A stretch of 64,000 bases of DNA from Herbiconiux sp. (GTDB taxonomy: Bacteria; Actinomycetota; Actinomycetes; Actinomycetales; Microbacteriaceae), in assembly GCF_004297105.1 (NCBI RefSeq), contig NZ_SCVE01000008.1, positions 62,001 through 126,000 of the forward strand. The letters run 5' to 3'. This document shows, in pieces, positions 7,173 to 16,331 of the stretch. Position 1 is the stretch's first letter. The number at the start of each line of letters is the position of its first letter. A program made the translations under genes and the position numbers. The notes below the pieces were generated by a model, which saw only the letters and a program-made list of their open reading frames with translations, was not told the origin of the DNA and made no database searches.

Positions 7173-10100
7173 ATGACCCCCATGTCCCTGAGCACCGCTC
7201 CCTCTTCCGGCGACGCACAGGCACCGCTCGATCGCGGCGCGGAAGTCACCCCGGCCCGCACCCTGCTGGACATCTTCCGCGACACCGTCTCCCGGCATCC
7301 CGAGGCGTCGGCACTCGAAGACGCCGCCGGTGCACTGAGCTACCGCGAGCTCATGGCCCGCGTCATCTCCACGGCCGCCCGGCTGCAGAACGCGGGGGTG
7401 CAGCGCGGCGACCGGGTGGGCATCCGCATGCCGTCGGGCCGACGCGAACTGTACATCTCCATCCTCGCGGTACTGGCGGCCGGTGCCGCCTACGTGCCCG
7501 TCGACGCCGACGACCCGGATGAGCGCGCCGACCTCGTGTTCGGCGAGGCCCAGGTGGTGGGGGTCATCACGGGGACCGGCCGCTGGGAGCCGTCGCAGCG
7601 CGGCACCGGCGATCGCGGTCTGCCGGACGCAGAAGCGACGCCCCCGGATGCCGCGCCCGCCCGCCTCTTCGACACCACCGCCGCGGCCCCCCACCCCAGC
7701 ACCTCCTCGCTGCCGATCGTGTCGCCCCCCGAGCCCGGCGACGACGCCTGGATCATCTTCACCTCCGGCTCGACCGGCACCCCCAAGGGCGTGGCCGTGA
7801 GCCACCGCTCGGCGGCCGCGTTCGTCGACGCCGAGTCGGCACTCTTCCTCCAGGACGAGCCGATCGGCCCCACCGACCGCGTTCTCGCCGGCCTGAGTGT
7901 GGCGTTCGACGCCTCCTGCGAGGAGATGTGGCTCGCCTGGGCGCACGGCGCCTGCCTCGTGCCGGCTCCCCGCTCCCTGGTGCGCAGCGGCATGGATCTC
8001 GGTCCGTGGCTCACCACCCGCGGCATCACGATCGTCTCGACCGTGCCGACCCTCGCGGCCCTCTGGCCCGCCGAGTCGCTCGAGAACGTGCGGCTGCTCA
8101 TCTTCGGCGGCGAGGCCTGCCCGCCCGAACTCGGCGAGCGCCTCTCCGTCGACGGCCGCGAGGTGTGGAACACCTACGGCCCCACCGAAGCCACGGTCGT
8201 GGCCTGCGCCGCTCTGCTCGGCGGCCCGGGCCCGGTGCGCATCGGCCTCCCCCTCGACGGCTGGGTGCTGGCCGTCGTCGATGCCGAGGGCGCTCGTGTG
8301 GCCGAGGGCGAGGTGGGCGAGCTCATCATCGGGGGCGTCGGCCTGGCCCGGTACCTCGACCCCGAGAAGGACGCCGAGAAGTACGCCCCCTTCCCCTCCC
8401 TGGGCTGGCACCGCGCCTACCGCAGCGGCGACCTCGTGCGCTACGAGGCCGAGGGTCTGCTCTTCCAGGGCCGCGCCGACGACCAGGTGAAGGTCGGCGG
8501 GCGCCGCATCGAGCTCGGCGAGATCGAGTCGGCGCTCCAGGGACTTCCCGGAGTCTCCGGCGCCGCCGTCACCGTGCGCAAGACGGATGCCGGCAACCAG
8601 ATGCTCGTGGGTTACGTGGTGGCCGTCGATCCGGGTTCCTTCGATCGCGAGGCCGCCGTGCAGGCGCTCCGCGACGAGCTGCCCGCCGCGCTCGTGCCGC
8701 TCATCGCCGTGCTCGACGACCTGCCCACCCGCACCTCGGGCAAGGTCGACAAGGCGGCACTGCCGTGGCCCCTGCCGGGCGCGGCCATCGATGACGACAC
8801 CGAGATCGACCCCGCCATCCGCGATGTCGCGGTGCTCTGGAGCAAGGTGCTCGGCACGGTGGTCACCGATCCCGCCGCCAACTTCTTCGACCTCGGCGGC
8901 GGATCCCTGGCGGCCGCCCAGCTGGTGGCCGGCATCCGGGAGATCGACCCGGAGTTCACCGTGGCCGACGTGTACGCGCATCCGCGACTCGGTGCGATGG
9001 CGGCCGAGGTCGCCGCCCGTGCCCCGGAATCACGCGTCGCGGCGAGCAGTTCGGTCGCCCGCGCGACACCGCTGCGGATGCGTGTGCTGCAGACCGTTCT
9101 GAGCGGCCCGCTGTTCGTGCTCGCGGGCCTGCGCTGGCTCGTCTACCTGCTCACGGCCACCACGATCCTCGACGCCTTCGGCGACTTCGACTTCCTGCCT
9201 GTCGTCGACTGGTGGGTCCTGCTCATCGGGCTCGTGCTCTTCGCCACGCCCTTCGGCCGCATGGCGATCTCGGTGCTGGCCGCACGACTGCTGCTCGGCG
9301 GCGTGAAGGCGGGCGATCATCCGCGCGGCGGCGGCGTGCACCTGCGACTCTGGCTCGCCGAGCAGATCGCGCACCAGGTCGGTGCCGTGAGCCTCGCCGG
9401 AGCCCCTTGGATCAGCTATTACGCCCGCGCCTTGGGCGCCCGTATCGCGGAAGACGTCGACCTGCACTCCCTCCCGCCCGTCACCGGCATGCTCACCGTC
9501 GGCCGGGGCGCCGCAATCGAGCCCGAGGTCGACCTCTCGGGCTACTGGATCGACGGCGACACCGTGCGCATCGGCGCCGTGCGCATCGGCGCGGGCAGCA
9601 CCGTGGGGGCCCGCAGCACCCTCCTCCCCGGCGCGCGCATCGGCAAGCGCGCCGAGATCGACCCGGGGTCGGCCGTGTTCGGCCGCGTGCCCTCGGGGCA
9701 GCGCTGGGCCGGCTCCCCCGCCGCCCGTGTGGGCAAGTCGCGCGACTGGTGGCCGGCCGAGCGCCCGCCGCGGCGCACCTTCTGGGTCTTCGCCTATGGG
9801 GTCTCGTCGCTCGTGCTCTCGCTCATGCCGCTCCTGGCCTTCGCCGTGGGCGGCGTCATCGTGGCTGCCTTCATGAACGGATCCGCCGACCTCGCCGAGG
9901 CGAGCGGCCGCGCCGCCCTCGCGCTCGTGCCCGCCACCCTCGCCGCCGGCGTGGTTCTCGCGGGTGAGGTGGTGGTGCTCACCCGCCTCTTCGGAATCGG
10001 CGTCACCGAGGGCGTGCACGCCGTGCGGGGCCGGGTGGGCTGGCAGCTCTGGTCGACCGAGCGTCTGCTCGACCTCGCCCGCACCCTCCTCTTCCCGCTG

Positions 10101-11225
10101 TACTCCGGTCTCTTCACCCCTGTCTGGCTGCGGATGCTGGGAGCCCGGGTGGGCCGCAACGTCGAAGCCTCGACCGTGCTGCTCATCCCCGCGATGACCA
10201 CGGTTCGCGATGGTGCCTTTCTCGCCGACGACACGCTCGTGGGCTCGTACGAGCTCGGGGGCGGCTGGATGCACGTGGCCCGGGCCGAGATCGGCGAGCG
10301 TGCGTTCCTCGGCAACTCGGGTATGGCTGCCGCGGGTCACAAGGTGCCGCGCGAGGGACTGGTGGCGGTGCTCTCATCCGCTCCTCGTAAGTCGAAGGCG
10401 GGCTCGTCGTGGCTGGGATCGCCGCCGGTGCGGCTGCGGCGCACGGCGGCCGACGCGGATGTCTCGCGCACCTTCGAGCCCCCGGCTCGCTTGCGGGTGG
10501 CCCGCGTGCTGTGGGAACTCGGGCGCGTCATCCCCGTGTTCGTGACCTGCGGATTGGGGCTCGCGGTGCTGCTCGTGCTGGCGGCACTGGTGAACACGGT
10601 GGGGCTGGTTCTCGCCATCATCGTGAGCGGGCCCGTCCTGCTCGTGGCAGGGGCGGTGGCCGCCGCCATCAGCACCCTGGCGAAGTGGGTGCTGATCGGG
10701 CGCATCAGGGCGGGCGAGCATCCGCTCTGGTCGAGCTTCATCTGGCGCAGCGAGGTCTCCGACACGTTCACCGAGATGGTGGCCGCTCCCTGGTTCGCCC
10801 AGGCCGCGTCCGGCACACCGGCGCTCGTCTGGTGGCTGCGCAGCCTCGGTGCGCGCATCGGGCACGGCGTGTGGATCGAGACCTACTGGCTGCCCGAGGC
10901 CGACCTCGTGGAACTCGCCGACGCGTCGACCGTGAATCGCGGATGTGTGGTTCAGACGCATTTGTTCCATGATCGAATCATGAGCCTCGACACCGTGACC
11001 CTCGACGTGGGGGCGACCCTCGGGCCGCACAGCGTGATCCTGCCCGCCGCGCGCATCGCCGCCCAGGGCACGGTCGGCCCCGCCTCGCTCGTGATGCGGG
11101 GCGAGCTCGTGCCGCTCGGGAGCCGCTGGAGCGGAAACCCCATCGGGCCGTGGCGCGAGGTGCGCACGTCGGAGTACCGCGCCTCCGCGCTCGAATCCAT
11201 CGTGCGCGAGCCGAGCGCTTCGTGA
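7173..11225 (+). CDS. pls: Pls/PosA-type membrane-bound nonribosomal peptide synthetase (polyamino-acid synthetase)
   Basis: 1350 residues, close to the roughly 1320 of epsilon-poly-lysine synthetase, with the same architecture. An adenylation domain (about 30-540) has FTSGSTGTPKG, FDASCEEMW and YGPTEATV; a carrier domain (about 555-620) has FFDLGGGSLAAAQ with the Ser that takes phosphopantetheine. Then come six membrane helices in three pairs, alternating with three hexapeptide-like soluble domains (C1 about 735-850, C2 about 985-1100, C3 about 1190-1330). There is no thioesterase or condensation domain; in this family the C domains join monomers iteratively. By-eye alignment to GrsA gives specificity residues D-A-E-S-I-G-T-V-V-K, close to the known lysine code DAESIGSVCK, so Lys or a similar diamino acid is the likely monomer. 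ATG 7182 is an alternative start (GACAAT 7 nt before it). The stop overlaps the next gene (GTGA). Confidence 0.92.
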   Translation: MTPMSLSTAPSSGDAQAPLDRGAEVTPARTLLDIFRDTVSRHPEASALEDAAGALSYRELMARVISTAARLQNAGVQRGDRVGIRMPSGRRELYISILAVLAAGAAYVPVDADDPDERADLVFGEAQVVGVITGTGRWEPSQRGTGDRGLPDAEATPPDAAPARLFDTTAAAPHPSTSSLPIVSPPEPGDDAWIIFTSGSTGTPKGVAVSHRSAAAFVDAESALFLQDEPIGPTDRVLAGLSVAFDASCEEMWLAWAHGACLVPAPRSLVRSGMDLGPWLTTRGITIVSTVPTLAALWPAESLENVRLLIFGGEACPPELGERLSVDGREVWNTYGPTEATVVACAALLGGPGPVRIGLPLDGWVLAVVDAEGARVAEGEVGELIIGGVGLARYLDPEKDAEKYAPFPSLGWHRAYRSGDLVRYEAEGLLFQGRADDQVKVGGRRIELGEIESALQGLPGVSGAAVTVRKTDAGNQMLVGYVVAVDPGSFDREAAVQALRDELPAALVPLIAVLDDLPTRTSGKVDKAALPWPLPGAAIDDDTEIDPAIRDVAVLWSKVLGTVVTDPAANFFDLGGGSLAAAQLVAGIREIDPEFTVADVYAHPRLGAMAAEVAARAPESRVAASSSVARATPLRMRVLQTVLSGPLFVLAGLRWLVYLLTATTILDAFGDFDFLPVVDWWVLLIGLVLFATPFGRMAISVLAARLLLGGVKAGDHPRGGGVHLRLWLAEQIAHQVGAVSLAGAPWISYYARALGARIAEDVDLHSLPPVTGMLTVGRGAAIEPEVDLSGYWIDGDTVRIGAVRIGAGSTVGARSTLLPGARIGKRAEIDPGSAVFGRVPSGQRWAGSPAARVGKSRDWWPAERPPRRTFWVFAYGVSSLVLSLMPLLAFAVGGVIVAAFMNGSADLAEASGRAALALVPATLAAGVVLAGEVVVLTRLFGIGVTEGVHAVRGRVGWQLWSTERLLDLARTLLFPLYSGLFTPVWLRMLGARVGRNVEASTVLLIPAMTTVRDGAFLADDTLVGSYELGGGWMHVARAEIGERAFLGNSGMAAAGHKVPREGLVAVLSSAPRKSKAGSSWLGSPPVRLRRTAADADVSRTFEPPARLRVARVLWELGRVIPVFVTCGLGLAVLLVLAALVNTVGLVLAIIVSGPVLLVAGAVAAAISTLAKWVLIGRIRAGEHPLWSSFIWRSEVSDTFTEMVAAPWFAQAASGTPALVWWLRSLGARIGHGVWIETYWLPEADLVELADASTVNRGCVVQTHLFHDRIMSLDTVTLDVGATLGPHSVILPAARIAAQGTVGPASLVMRGELVPLGSRWSGNPIGPWREVRTSEYRASALESIVREPSAS

Positions 11226-12541
11226 CGGGGCGCGGAGTCGCTTTTCCCGGAGACCCCTACACTCCCGGAGTCGGCACCTGGTCGTACCGGGTGCACTCCT
11301 ACGATCTGACCCTCGACTACCGGGTGGAGACGAACCGGCTCGATGGCGTCGCCGTGATCGTGGCCGAGGCCGTGGTCGATCTCGACAGCGTGCACCTCGA
11401 CCTGTCGCGGTTGAAGGCCTCGAAGGTGAAGCTCGACGGACGCAAGGTGCTGCGGTTCTCGCAGCCATCGCACGCGCTGATCGTGCGGCCGCCCGCGACC
11501 ATCCCGGCGGGCACCCGGTTCGAGCTCGAGATCACCTACGGCGGGCGTCCGGCACCGCGCCGCAGCGTCTGGGGAGCCATCGGCTGGGAGGAGCTCGATG
11601 ACGGGGTACTCACGGCTTCGCAGCCCTCGGGGTCGTCGACCTGGCTGCCGTGCAACGACCGGCCGGGCGACAAGGCGACCTACCGCATCCGGATCACGGC
11701 GGAAGAGGACTACGCCGTGATCTGCAGCGGAACCCTGGTGCGGCGGTCGGTGCGGAGCGGCCGAGCCACCTGGGAATACGCTCAGGAGGCACCGACCTCC
11801 GCCTACCTCGCCACCGTGCAGATCGGGCACTACGAACGGCGCACCACGCACGCACGCAAGAGCGTGCCCGTCGACTTCGCGTTCCCGGCCGAACTCGACT
11901 CGCGAGTGCGTGCCGACTTCGGCGAGCTCGACCACATGATCCGCTTCTTCGCCACGTCGTTCGGGCCGTACCCGTTCGAGCGGTACGCGGTGGTAGTGAC
12001 GGCCGACGAGCTCGAGATCCCGCTCGAGGCGCAGGCGATGGCCATCTTCGGCGCCAACCACGTCGACGGGGTGGGCGGATCCGATCGGCTCATCGCGCAC
12101 GAGCTCGCACACCAGTGGTTCGGCAACAGCGTGGGGCTGCGGGCCTGGCGCGACATCTGGCTGAACGAGGGCTTCGCCTGCTACGCGGAGTGGTTGTGGG
12201 CCGAGGAGCAGGGCGAGGAGTCGGCCGATTCGCTCGCGCGGTCGCACTACGCGCGACTGCAAATCGCCCCGCAGGACCTCGTGATCGGCGAGCCCGGCGC
12301 CGTCTCGCTCTTCGACGACCGGGTGTACAAGCGGGGCGCCCTCACTCTGCACGCGCTGCGGCGCACGATCGGCGACGACGACGACTTCTTCGCGCTGCTG
12401 CAGGCGTGGTCGGCCGAGCACCGGCACGGCACCGCCGACACGGCGGCGTTCGTGGCGCTCGCGGAGGCGCGCACCGGGCGCGCACTCGCAGGGCTCTTCG
12501 ACGCGTGGCTGTACGCCACGGCGCTGCCCACCCTGCCCTGA
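11222..12541 (+). CDS. M1-family zinc aminopeptidase, short form
   Basis: 439 residues, GTG start overlapping the pls stop by 4 bp, so production is coupled to the synthetase. It has the M1 N-terminal beta domain and a catalytic domain with HELAHQWFGNS (HExxH) and the third zinc ligand in NEGFACYAEW 18 residues later. The usual GxMEN substrate loop is replaced by QAMAIFG, and the C-terminal ARM-repeat domain of full-length M1 enzymes is missing; both traits are shared by many small actinobacterial M1 proteins. No signal peptide is visible. Polymer-degrading zinc aminopeptidases are known from epsilon-poly-lysine producers, so trimming the Pls product or self-protection is a reasonable inference. 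The upstream in-frame ATG at 11150 lies deep in pls and is not favoured. Confidence 0.9.
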   Translation: MTGRGVAFPGDPYTPGVGTWSYRVHSYDLTLDYRVETNRLDGVAVIVAEAVVDLDSVHLDLSRLKASKVKLDGRKVLRFSQPSHALIVRPPATIPAGTRFELEITYGGRPAPRRSVWGAIGWEELDDGVLTASQPSGSSTWLPCNDRPGDKATYRIRITAEEDYAVICSGTLVRRSVRSGRATWEYAQEAPTSAYLATVQIGHYERRTTHARKSVPVDFAFPAELDSRVRADFGELDHMIRFFATSFGPYPFERYAVVVTADELEIPLEAQAMAIFGANHVDGVGGSDRLIAHELAHQWFGNSVGLRAWRDIWLNEGFACYAEWLWAEEQGEESADSLARSHYARLQIAPQDLVIGEPGAVSLFDDRVYKRGALTLHALRRTIGDDDDFFALLQAWSAEHRHGTADTAAFVALAEARTGRALAGLFDAWLYATALPTLP

Positions 12542-12561
12542 CGGGCGGGTTGCCGCGGAAC

Positions 12562-12620
12562 TGCATAAGAAAAGGCACCTTCATCGACATAGTGTCGACA
12601 TAGGTGCCTTTTCTTATGCA
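12562..12620. terminator. Bidirectional terminator hairpin
   Basis: A perfect 19-bp inverted repeat: left arm TGCATAAGAAAAGGCACCT at 12562-12580, its complement at 12602-12620. Within the loop a second 6-bp stem (TCGACA/TGTCGA) forms. The A-rich left arm and T-rich right arm suit both directions. It separates the convergent M1 peptidase and flavin oxidase genes. Confidence 0.9.
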
Positions 12621-12641
12621 TTTCGGCGCGGAAACCGCCCC

Positions 12642-14081
12642 CTAGGTGTCGAAGCCGATGCCGAAGGCGCCCATGGCGCGCAGCAGCAGCCCGTCGCGCC
12701 CTCCGTTCTCGTCGGAGCGCGCCACCGCGGCCCGCGCCACCTGGATCGCGGGATACGCGATCGGCTCCGGCGGGATGGGGAACGGCAGCTTCCGGGCCAT
12801 GGGCATCTGGGTGAGCTCGGTGTCGCGGCCGTCGAGCAGATCGAGCATGGTCTGCGCGCCCACCCGCGTCGACGCGACCCCGAGACCCGTGTAGCCCGCC
12901 GCATAGGCGACCTGGCCGCCGTACGCCGTGCTGATGTGCGCCACGAGCTTCGTCGACATGTCGATCGCCCCGCCCCAGGCGTGGCTGAAGTCGACGTCGT
13001 CGAGCTGCGGGAAGGTGCGGAAGAAATGGTCGGCGAGCAGGCGGAACGTGGCGGGCCGCTGATCCTGACTGTTCCGGATGCGGCCACCCCGGTGGTAGAT
13101 CGCGTCGTACCCGCCGAACAGCACACGGTTGTCGGCGGAGAGCCGGTAGTAGTGGAACTGGCGCGAGGAGTCGCCGATGCCCTGACGGCCCTGCCACCCG
13201 ATGCGGCCCAGCTGCTCGGCCGAGAGCGGCTCGGTCATGAGCGCGTAGTCGTACACGGGCACCACCAGGAAGTCGGCGCGGCGCACCAGCGAGCGGAAGC
13301 CGTTCGTGGCCAACGCGACGCGGGGCGCGGTGTACTCGCCCGCATCCGTCTGCACCACCATCGAGCCATCGCCCGAGCGGCGCAGGCCGGTGGCCCGCGT
13401 GTGCTCGTGGATCTCGACGCCGAGCGACTCGCACGCCCTCCGCAGCCCCTGTGCCAGCTTCACCGGATGCACCAGGGAGATGCCCTCGCGCAGGTGAACC
13501 CCCGCCCGGTAAAGCGGCGAGTCGACGAGCGCCCGGGTGGCCTCTGCGTCGAGGAACACCTCGCCGTTGTCGGCGGCCAGCTCCTCGATGAACGCGATCT
13601 GGTGGGGCTCCGTGGCGACCTGGAGCATGCCCACGTCTTCCCACTCGGCGTCGATCCCGTAGCGCTCGATCGTGTCGCGCATGGCCGAGAAGTTCTCGAG
13701 CCCGAGCCTCTTCAGGGTGTCGAGGTCGTCGGCGAAGTGGCGCTTGCCGTTCTCGTCGCCGTGGGTGAGGCTCGCGTCGCAGAATCCACCGTTGCGGCCA
13801 CTGGCGGCCCAGGCGATGGTGACGGCCTCGAGCAGCACGACGGTGCGGGAGGGGTCGCGCTCCTTGGCCTGCAGCGCCGCCCACAGCCCGGTGTAGCCAC
13901 CGCCCACCACGATCAGGTCGGCATGGCGGAGACCGGATGCATCGCTGCCGCGCGAGCTCGTCCCGTCGGGGTCGGGCGTGCTGTCGAGCCAGAAGGAGCG
14001 GGGCCGCACGTGCGCCAGAGAGCGGTCGACGAGCCGCGAATCGACCGGGGTCGAGGGGCCGTAGGCGGTGGGCACGCCCAT
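12642..14081 (-). CDS. FAD-dependent amine/amino-acid oxidoreductase (DAO, PuuB/OrdL-like)
   Basis: 479 residues. After about 50 leading residues the FAD Rossmann motif reads VVGGGYTGLWAAL, followed by ASGRNGG, typical of the glycine-oxidase-like DAO family that includes gamma-glutamylputrescine oxidase. A second glycine-rich strand near the C-terminus (YAAGYTGLGVASTRVG) completes the FAD site, and GGYDAIYHRGG is part of the substrate domain. Such enzymes oxidise a primary or secondary amine with O2, giving an aldehyde or imine and H2O2. The start overlaps the stop of the upstream cupin gene (TGATG), so the pair is one unit. Its placement facing pls suggests amine chemistry related to the polymer or its monomer, but nothing in the sequence proves it. 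Confidence 0.87.
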   Translation of the reverse strand: MGVPTAYGPSTPVDSRLVDRSLAHVRPRSFWLDSTPDPDGTSSRGSDASGLRHADLIVVGGGYTGLWAALQAKERDPSRTVVLLEAVTIAWAASGRNGGFCDASLTHGDENGKRHFADDLDTLKRLGLENFSAMRDTIERYGIDAEWEDVGMLQVATEPHQIAFIEELAADNGEVFLDAEATRALVDSPLYRAGVHLREGISLVHPVKLAQGLRRACESLGVEIHEHTRATGLRRSGDGSMVVQTDAGEYTAPRVALATNGFRSLVRRADFLVVPVYDYALMTEPLSAEQLGRIGWQGRQGIGDSSRQFHYYRLSADNRVLFGGYDAIYHRGGRIRNSQDQRPATFRLLADHFFRTFPQLDDVDFSHAWGGAIDMSTKLVAHISTAYGGQVAYAAGYTGLGVASTRVGAQTMLDLLDGRDTELTQMPMARKLPFPIPPEPIAYPAIQVARAAVARSDENGGRDGLLLRAMGAFGIGFDT

Positions 14082-14443
14082 CAGCTCGGCCCTGCGCCGG
14101 TGATGATGTAGACCTTGCGGAGGTACTCGTGCACGACCCAGGTCGTGGCGTCGCCCTCCGCGAGCTGCACCACGTCACCCGGCACGATCTCGCGGGGTGT
14201 GCCGTCGTTGATCGTGAGGAGGGCACGGCCGGCCAGCACCACGAAGAGCTCGTCGACCTCCACATCACGGGCGGCACCCTCGCGCAGCTCCCAGATGCCG
14301 ATGTCGACCGGGCCCGTCGAGCTGACGAGCGGCACCGTGCGTGCAACCGGGGCGCCCCAGATCACGTCGTGCTGTTCGACCGCTTCGGTCTCGGCCAGCA
14401 GTACCTCGGTCTTGCGGATGCGCGCATCCATCGCGTCGACCAT
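14081..14443 (-). CDS. Small single-domain cupin (DUF861/EutQ-like)
   Basis: 120 residues forming one cupin barrel: GIWELREGAARDVEVDELFVVLAGRALL and IVPGDVVQLAEGDATTWVVHEYLRKVY match the two conserved cupin stretches, but the usual metal-binding histidines of motif 1 are replaced by acidic residues (VEVDE). Proteins of this type are often encoded next to DAO-type oxidases, as here (TGATG overlap with the next gene). The role is unknown: perhaps binding the oxidase's substrate or product. GAGGGAG lies 4-5 nt before the ATG. Confidence 0.82.
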   Translation of the reverse strand: MVDAMDARIRKTEVLLAETEAVEQHDVIWGAPVARTVPLVSSTGPVDIGIWELREGAARDVEVDELFVVLAGRALLTINDGTPREIVPGDVVQLAEGDATTWVVHEYLRKVYIITGAGPS

Positions 14444-14509
14444 GCCACTCCCTCTGCGCCGGTGTTCGGCTCTCGCGAGAAGTGTAGAACGAACCCGCGG
14501 CGGGCCGGG

Positions 14510-15271
14510 TCAGGACGGCTGGGGAGCCGCGACGGCGAGCTGGTCGAGCTCGAGCCGTCTCCAGCCCACGAGCGGCGCCTTCGCCTTCTTGCCCTCGCGC
14601 ACCTCGATGGCGACGCTGCCGCGCACCTCGGGGTCGACCCGCAGCTCGGCGAGCACGTACTGCGTCGTGAGCTCGGCGGTGACGAGGCCGTCATGGGCCT
14701 CGACCTTCACCTCGGCGGGATCGACGAGCAGCCCGCGGCCATCGGCCTTGAGTACCGCCTCCACCCGCGTCCAGTGCTGAACCGGCTCCCACCGCCGGCC
14801 AGCGGGGCGGGATGCGGGCGGCACCAGGGTGCAGATCGACTCGAGCGTCTCGGCCGGGACATCCGCTACTTCCACGTCGATGCCGATGGCACCGTTCCAG
14901 CTGGCGGCGACCGCGACGCCGCTGCGGCAGTGCGCGATGCTCACGCTCACGGGCTTGCCCTTGCGCGACGGCGCCTCGACGATCGGCCGACCGTGTGGTC
15001 CGCCGCACTGCGGGCAGGTCGCGGTCACGAGGATGTCGGCGGCTGCGACTGCAGGGGCCGCCTCGTCGCGCGAGCGCGCCTTCTCCGTGAGCAGTTCGGC
15101 CACGAGCATCCGGAGGGCGGCACGGCCGACCGCGAAACGGGTGGCGGCGGCCGCATCCGGCGTCTCGTCGAAGCGGAGACGCTCGGCCGGAGACAGGAGC
15201 GGGAGCAGGGCGTGCACGTCGGCCGGGCCGGGCTCGACCGGCACCCAGCGCACGTGCACGCGCGAGGTCAT
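14510..15271 (-). CDS. Sfp-type 4'-phosphopantetheinyl transferase
   Basis: 253 residues. It transfers phosphopantetheine from CoA to the conserved Ser of a carrier domain. Landmarks are an N-terminal half with LSPAERLRFDETPDAAAATRFAVGRAALR, the motif GIDVEVADV (Mg/CoA-binding Asp and Glu), and HWTRVEAVLKADGRGL, a variant of the WxxKEAxxKA motif in which the first Lys of the block is Val. A CPQCGGPHG segment in the middle, with two Cys, is common in actinobacterial members. The ATG overlaps the ppk2 stop by 4 bp (ATGA), which sets the start; a longer open frame upstream is only a shadow of ppk2. Pls is the only carrier-domain protein in the window and is its obvious candidate substrate. Confidence 0.87.
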   Translation of the reverse strand: MTSRVHVRWVPVEPGPADVHALLPLLSPAERLRFDETPDAAAATRFAVGRAALRMLVAELLTEKARSRDEAAPAVAAADILVTATCPQCGGPHGRPIVEAPSRKGKPVSVSIAHCRSGVAVAASWNGAIGIDVEVADVPAETLESICTLVPPASRPAGRRWEPVQHWTRVEAVLKADGRGLLVDPAEVKVEAHDGLVTAELTTQYVLAELRVDPEVRGSVAIEVREGKKAKAPLVGWRRLELDQLAVAAPQPS

Positions 15272-16266
15272 ACGCCGGAGCCGTCGTCGGGGCGGCTGCC
15301 GCGGACGCCATCGTCGTCGCGCGGCTCGCGATCCTCGGACGGTTCGCGCGTGGCGATGCGGTTCTCGCCGCGTTCGTAGACCTCGGCGGCCGATCCCACG
15401 ATGAGCGGATCGGCGGGGATCGCGATCTCGGGGTCTTTGTCGGCGTAGTCGAAGAGGCCGAGCACCGAGCGCATCGCCTCGAGGCGGGCGCGCTTCTTGT
15501 CGTTGCTCTTCACGACCGTCCAGGGCGCCGTGGCGGTGTCGGTGGCCGCGAACATGGCCTCCTTGGCCTCGGTGTAGCGGCCCCACTTGTCGAGCGACTC
15601 GAGGTCCATGGGTGAGAGCTTCCACTGGCGCACCGGGTCGACCATGCGGATGGCGAAGCGCGTCTTCTGCTCGTCGGCCGAGACCGAGAACCAGAGCTTC
15701 ACGAGATCGATTCCGTCGCCCGTGAGCATGCTCTCGAACATCGGCACCTGCCGCATGAACTCCTCGTACTCGGCGTCGCTGCAGAAGCCCATCACCCGCT
15801 CGACGCCCGCCCGGTTGTACCAGGAGCGGTCGAAGAGCACGATCTCGCCGGCCGCGGGCAGGTGCTGCACGTAGCGCTGGAAGTACCACTGGCCCGACTC
15901 GCGCTCGGTGGGCTTCTCGAGCGCCACCACGCGAGCACCGCGTGGGTTGAGGTGCTCGGTGAAGCGCTTGATGGTGCCGCCCTTGCCGGCGGCGTCGCGG
16001 CCCTCGAACACGATCACGAGGCGGCGGCCGTCACGCTTGATCCAGTTCTGCAGCTTCAGCAGCTCGATCTGGAGCAGGCGCTTCGAGGCCTCGTACTCGG
16101 TGCGATCCATCCGGTGGTCGTAGGGGTAGCCCTCGCGCCAGGTGTCGACCGCGGTGCCGTCGGTGCGGATGAGCACCGGATCGTCGTCATCATCGTCGCG
16201 TACCGTGTAGCCGAGCATCTCGTCGAGCCCGGTCGGCAGGGGCCCGCCCCCGAAAAGTACCGTCAC
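15268..16266 (-). CDS. ppk2: Polyphosphate kinase 2 (PPK2)
   Basis: 332 residues. PPK2 enzymes use polyphosphate to phosphorylate nucleotides (ADP to ATP, GDP to GTP or AMP to ADP, depending on class). The core shows Walker A FEGRDAAGKGGTIKR, the lid residues (EKPTERESGQWYFQRY) and Walker B VLFDRSWYNRAGVE, then KLWFSVSADEQKTRF. A run of six Asp near the N-terminus and an acidic/arginine-rich tail are extra. The GTG at 16266 is preferred because TACGCT (16274-16279) lies 7 nt upstream, as at other leaderless genes here; a GTG 26 codons earlier falls inside a hairpin repeat. The gene is coupled to the phosphopantetheinyl transferase. An ATP or ADP supply role beside an AMP-releasing synthetase is attractive but inferred. 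Confidence 0.9.
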   Translation of the reverse strand: MTVLFGGGPLPTGLDEMLGYTVRDDDDDDPVLIRTDGTAVDTWREGYPYDHRMDRTEYEASKRLLQIELLKLQNWIKRDGRRLVIVFEGRDAAGKGGTIKRFTEHLNPRGARVVALEKPTERESGQWYFQRYVQHLPAAGEIVLFDRSWYNRAGVERVMGFCSDAEYEEFMRQVPMFESMLTGDGIDLVKLWFSVSADEQKTRFAIRMVDPVRQWKLSPMDLESLDKWGRYTEAKEAMFAATDTATAPWTVVKSNDKKRARLEAMRSVLGLFDYADKDPEIAIPADPLIVGSAAEVYERGENRIATREPSEDREPRDDDGVRGSRPDDGSGV

Positions 16267-16331
16267 GCGCAGCAGCGTACGCCCGCCGGTCGACGCGCAG
16301 GTGAACAGACGGTGACGCCCCGCCCTTGTGG

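Noticed and set aside
7113..8981. 622-residue minus-strand open frame
   Set aside because: Antisense to the Pls adenylation domain, which is unmistakable on the plus strand.
12247..14346. 699-residue minus-strand open frame spanning the oxidase and cupin region
   Set aside because: It lies in a shifted frame of the oxidase and cupin genes, is Arg/Pro/Ala-rich, and crosses a strong terminator.
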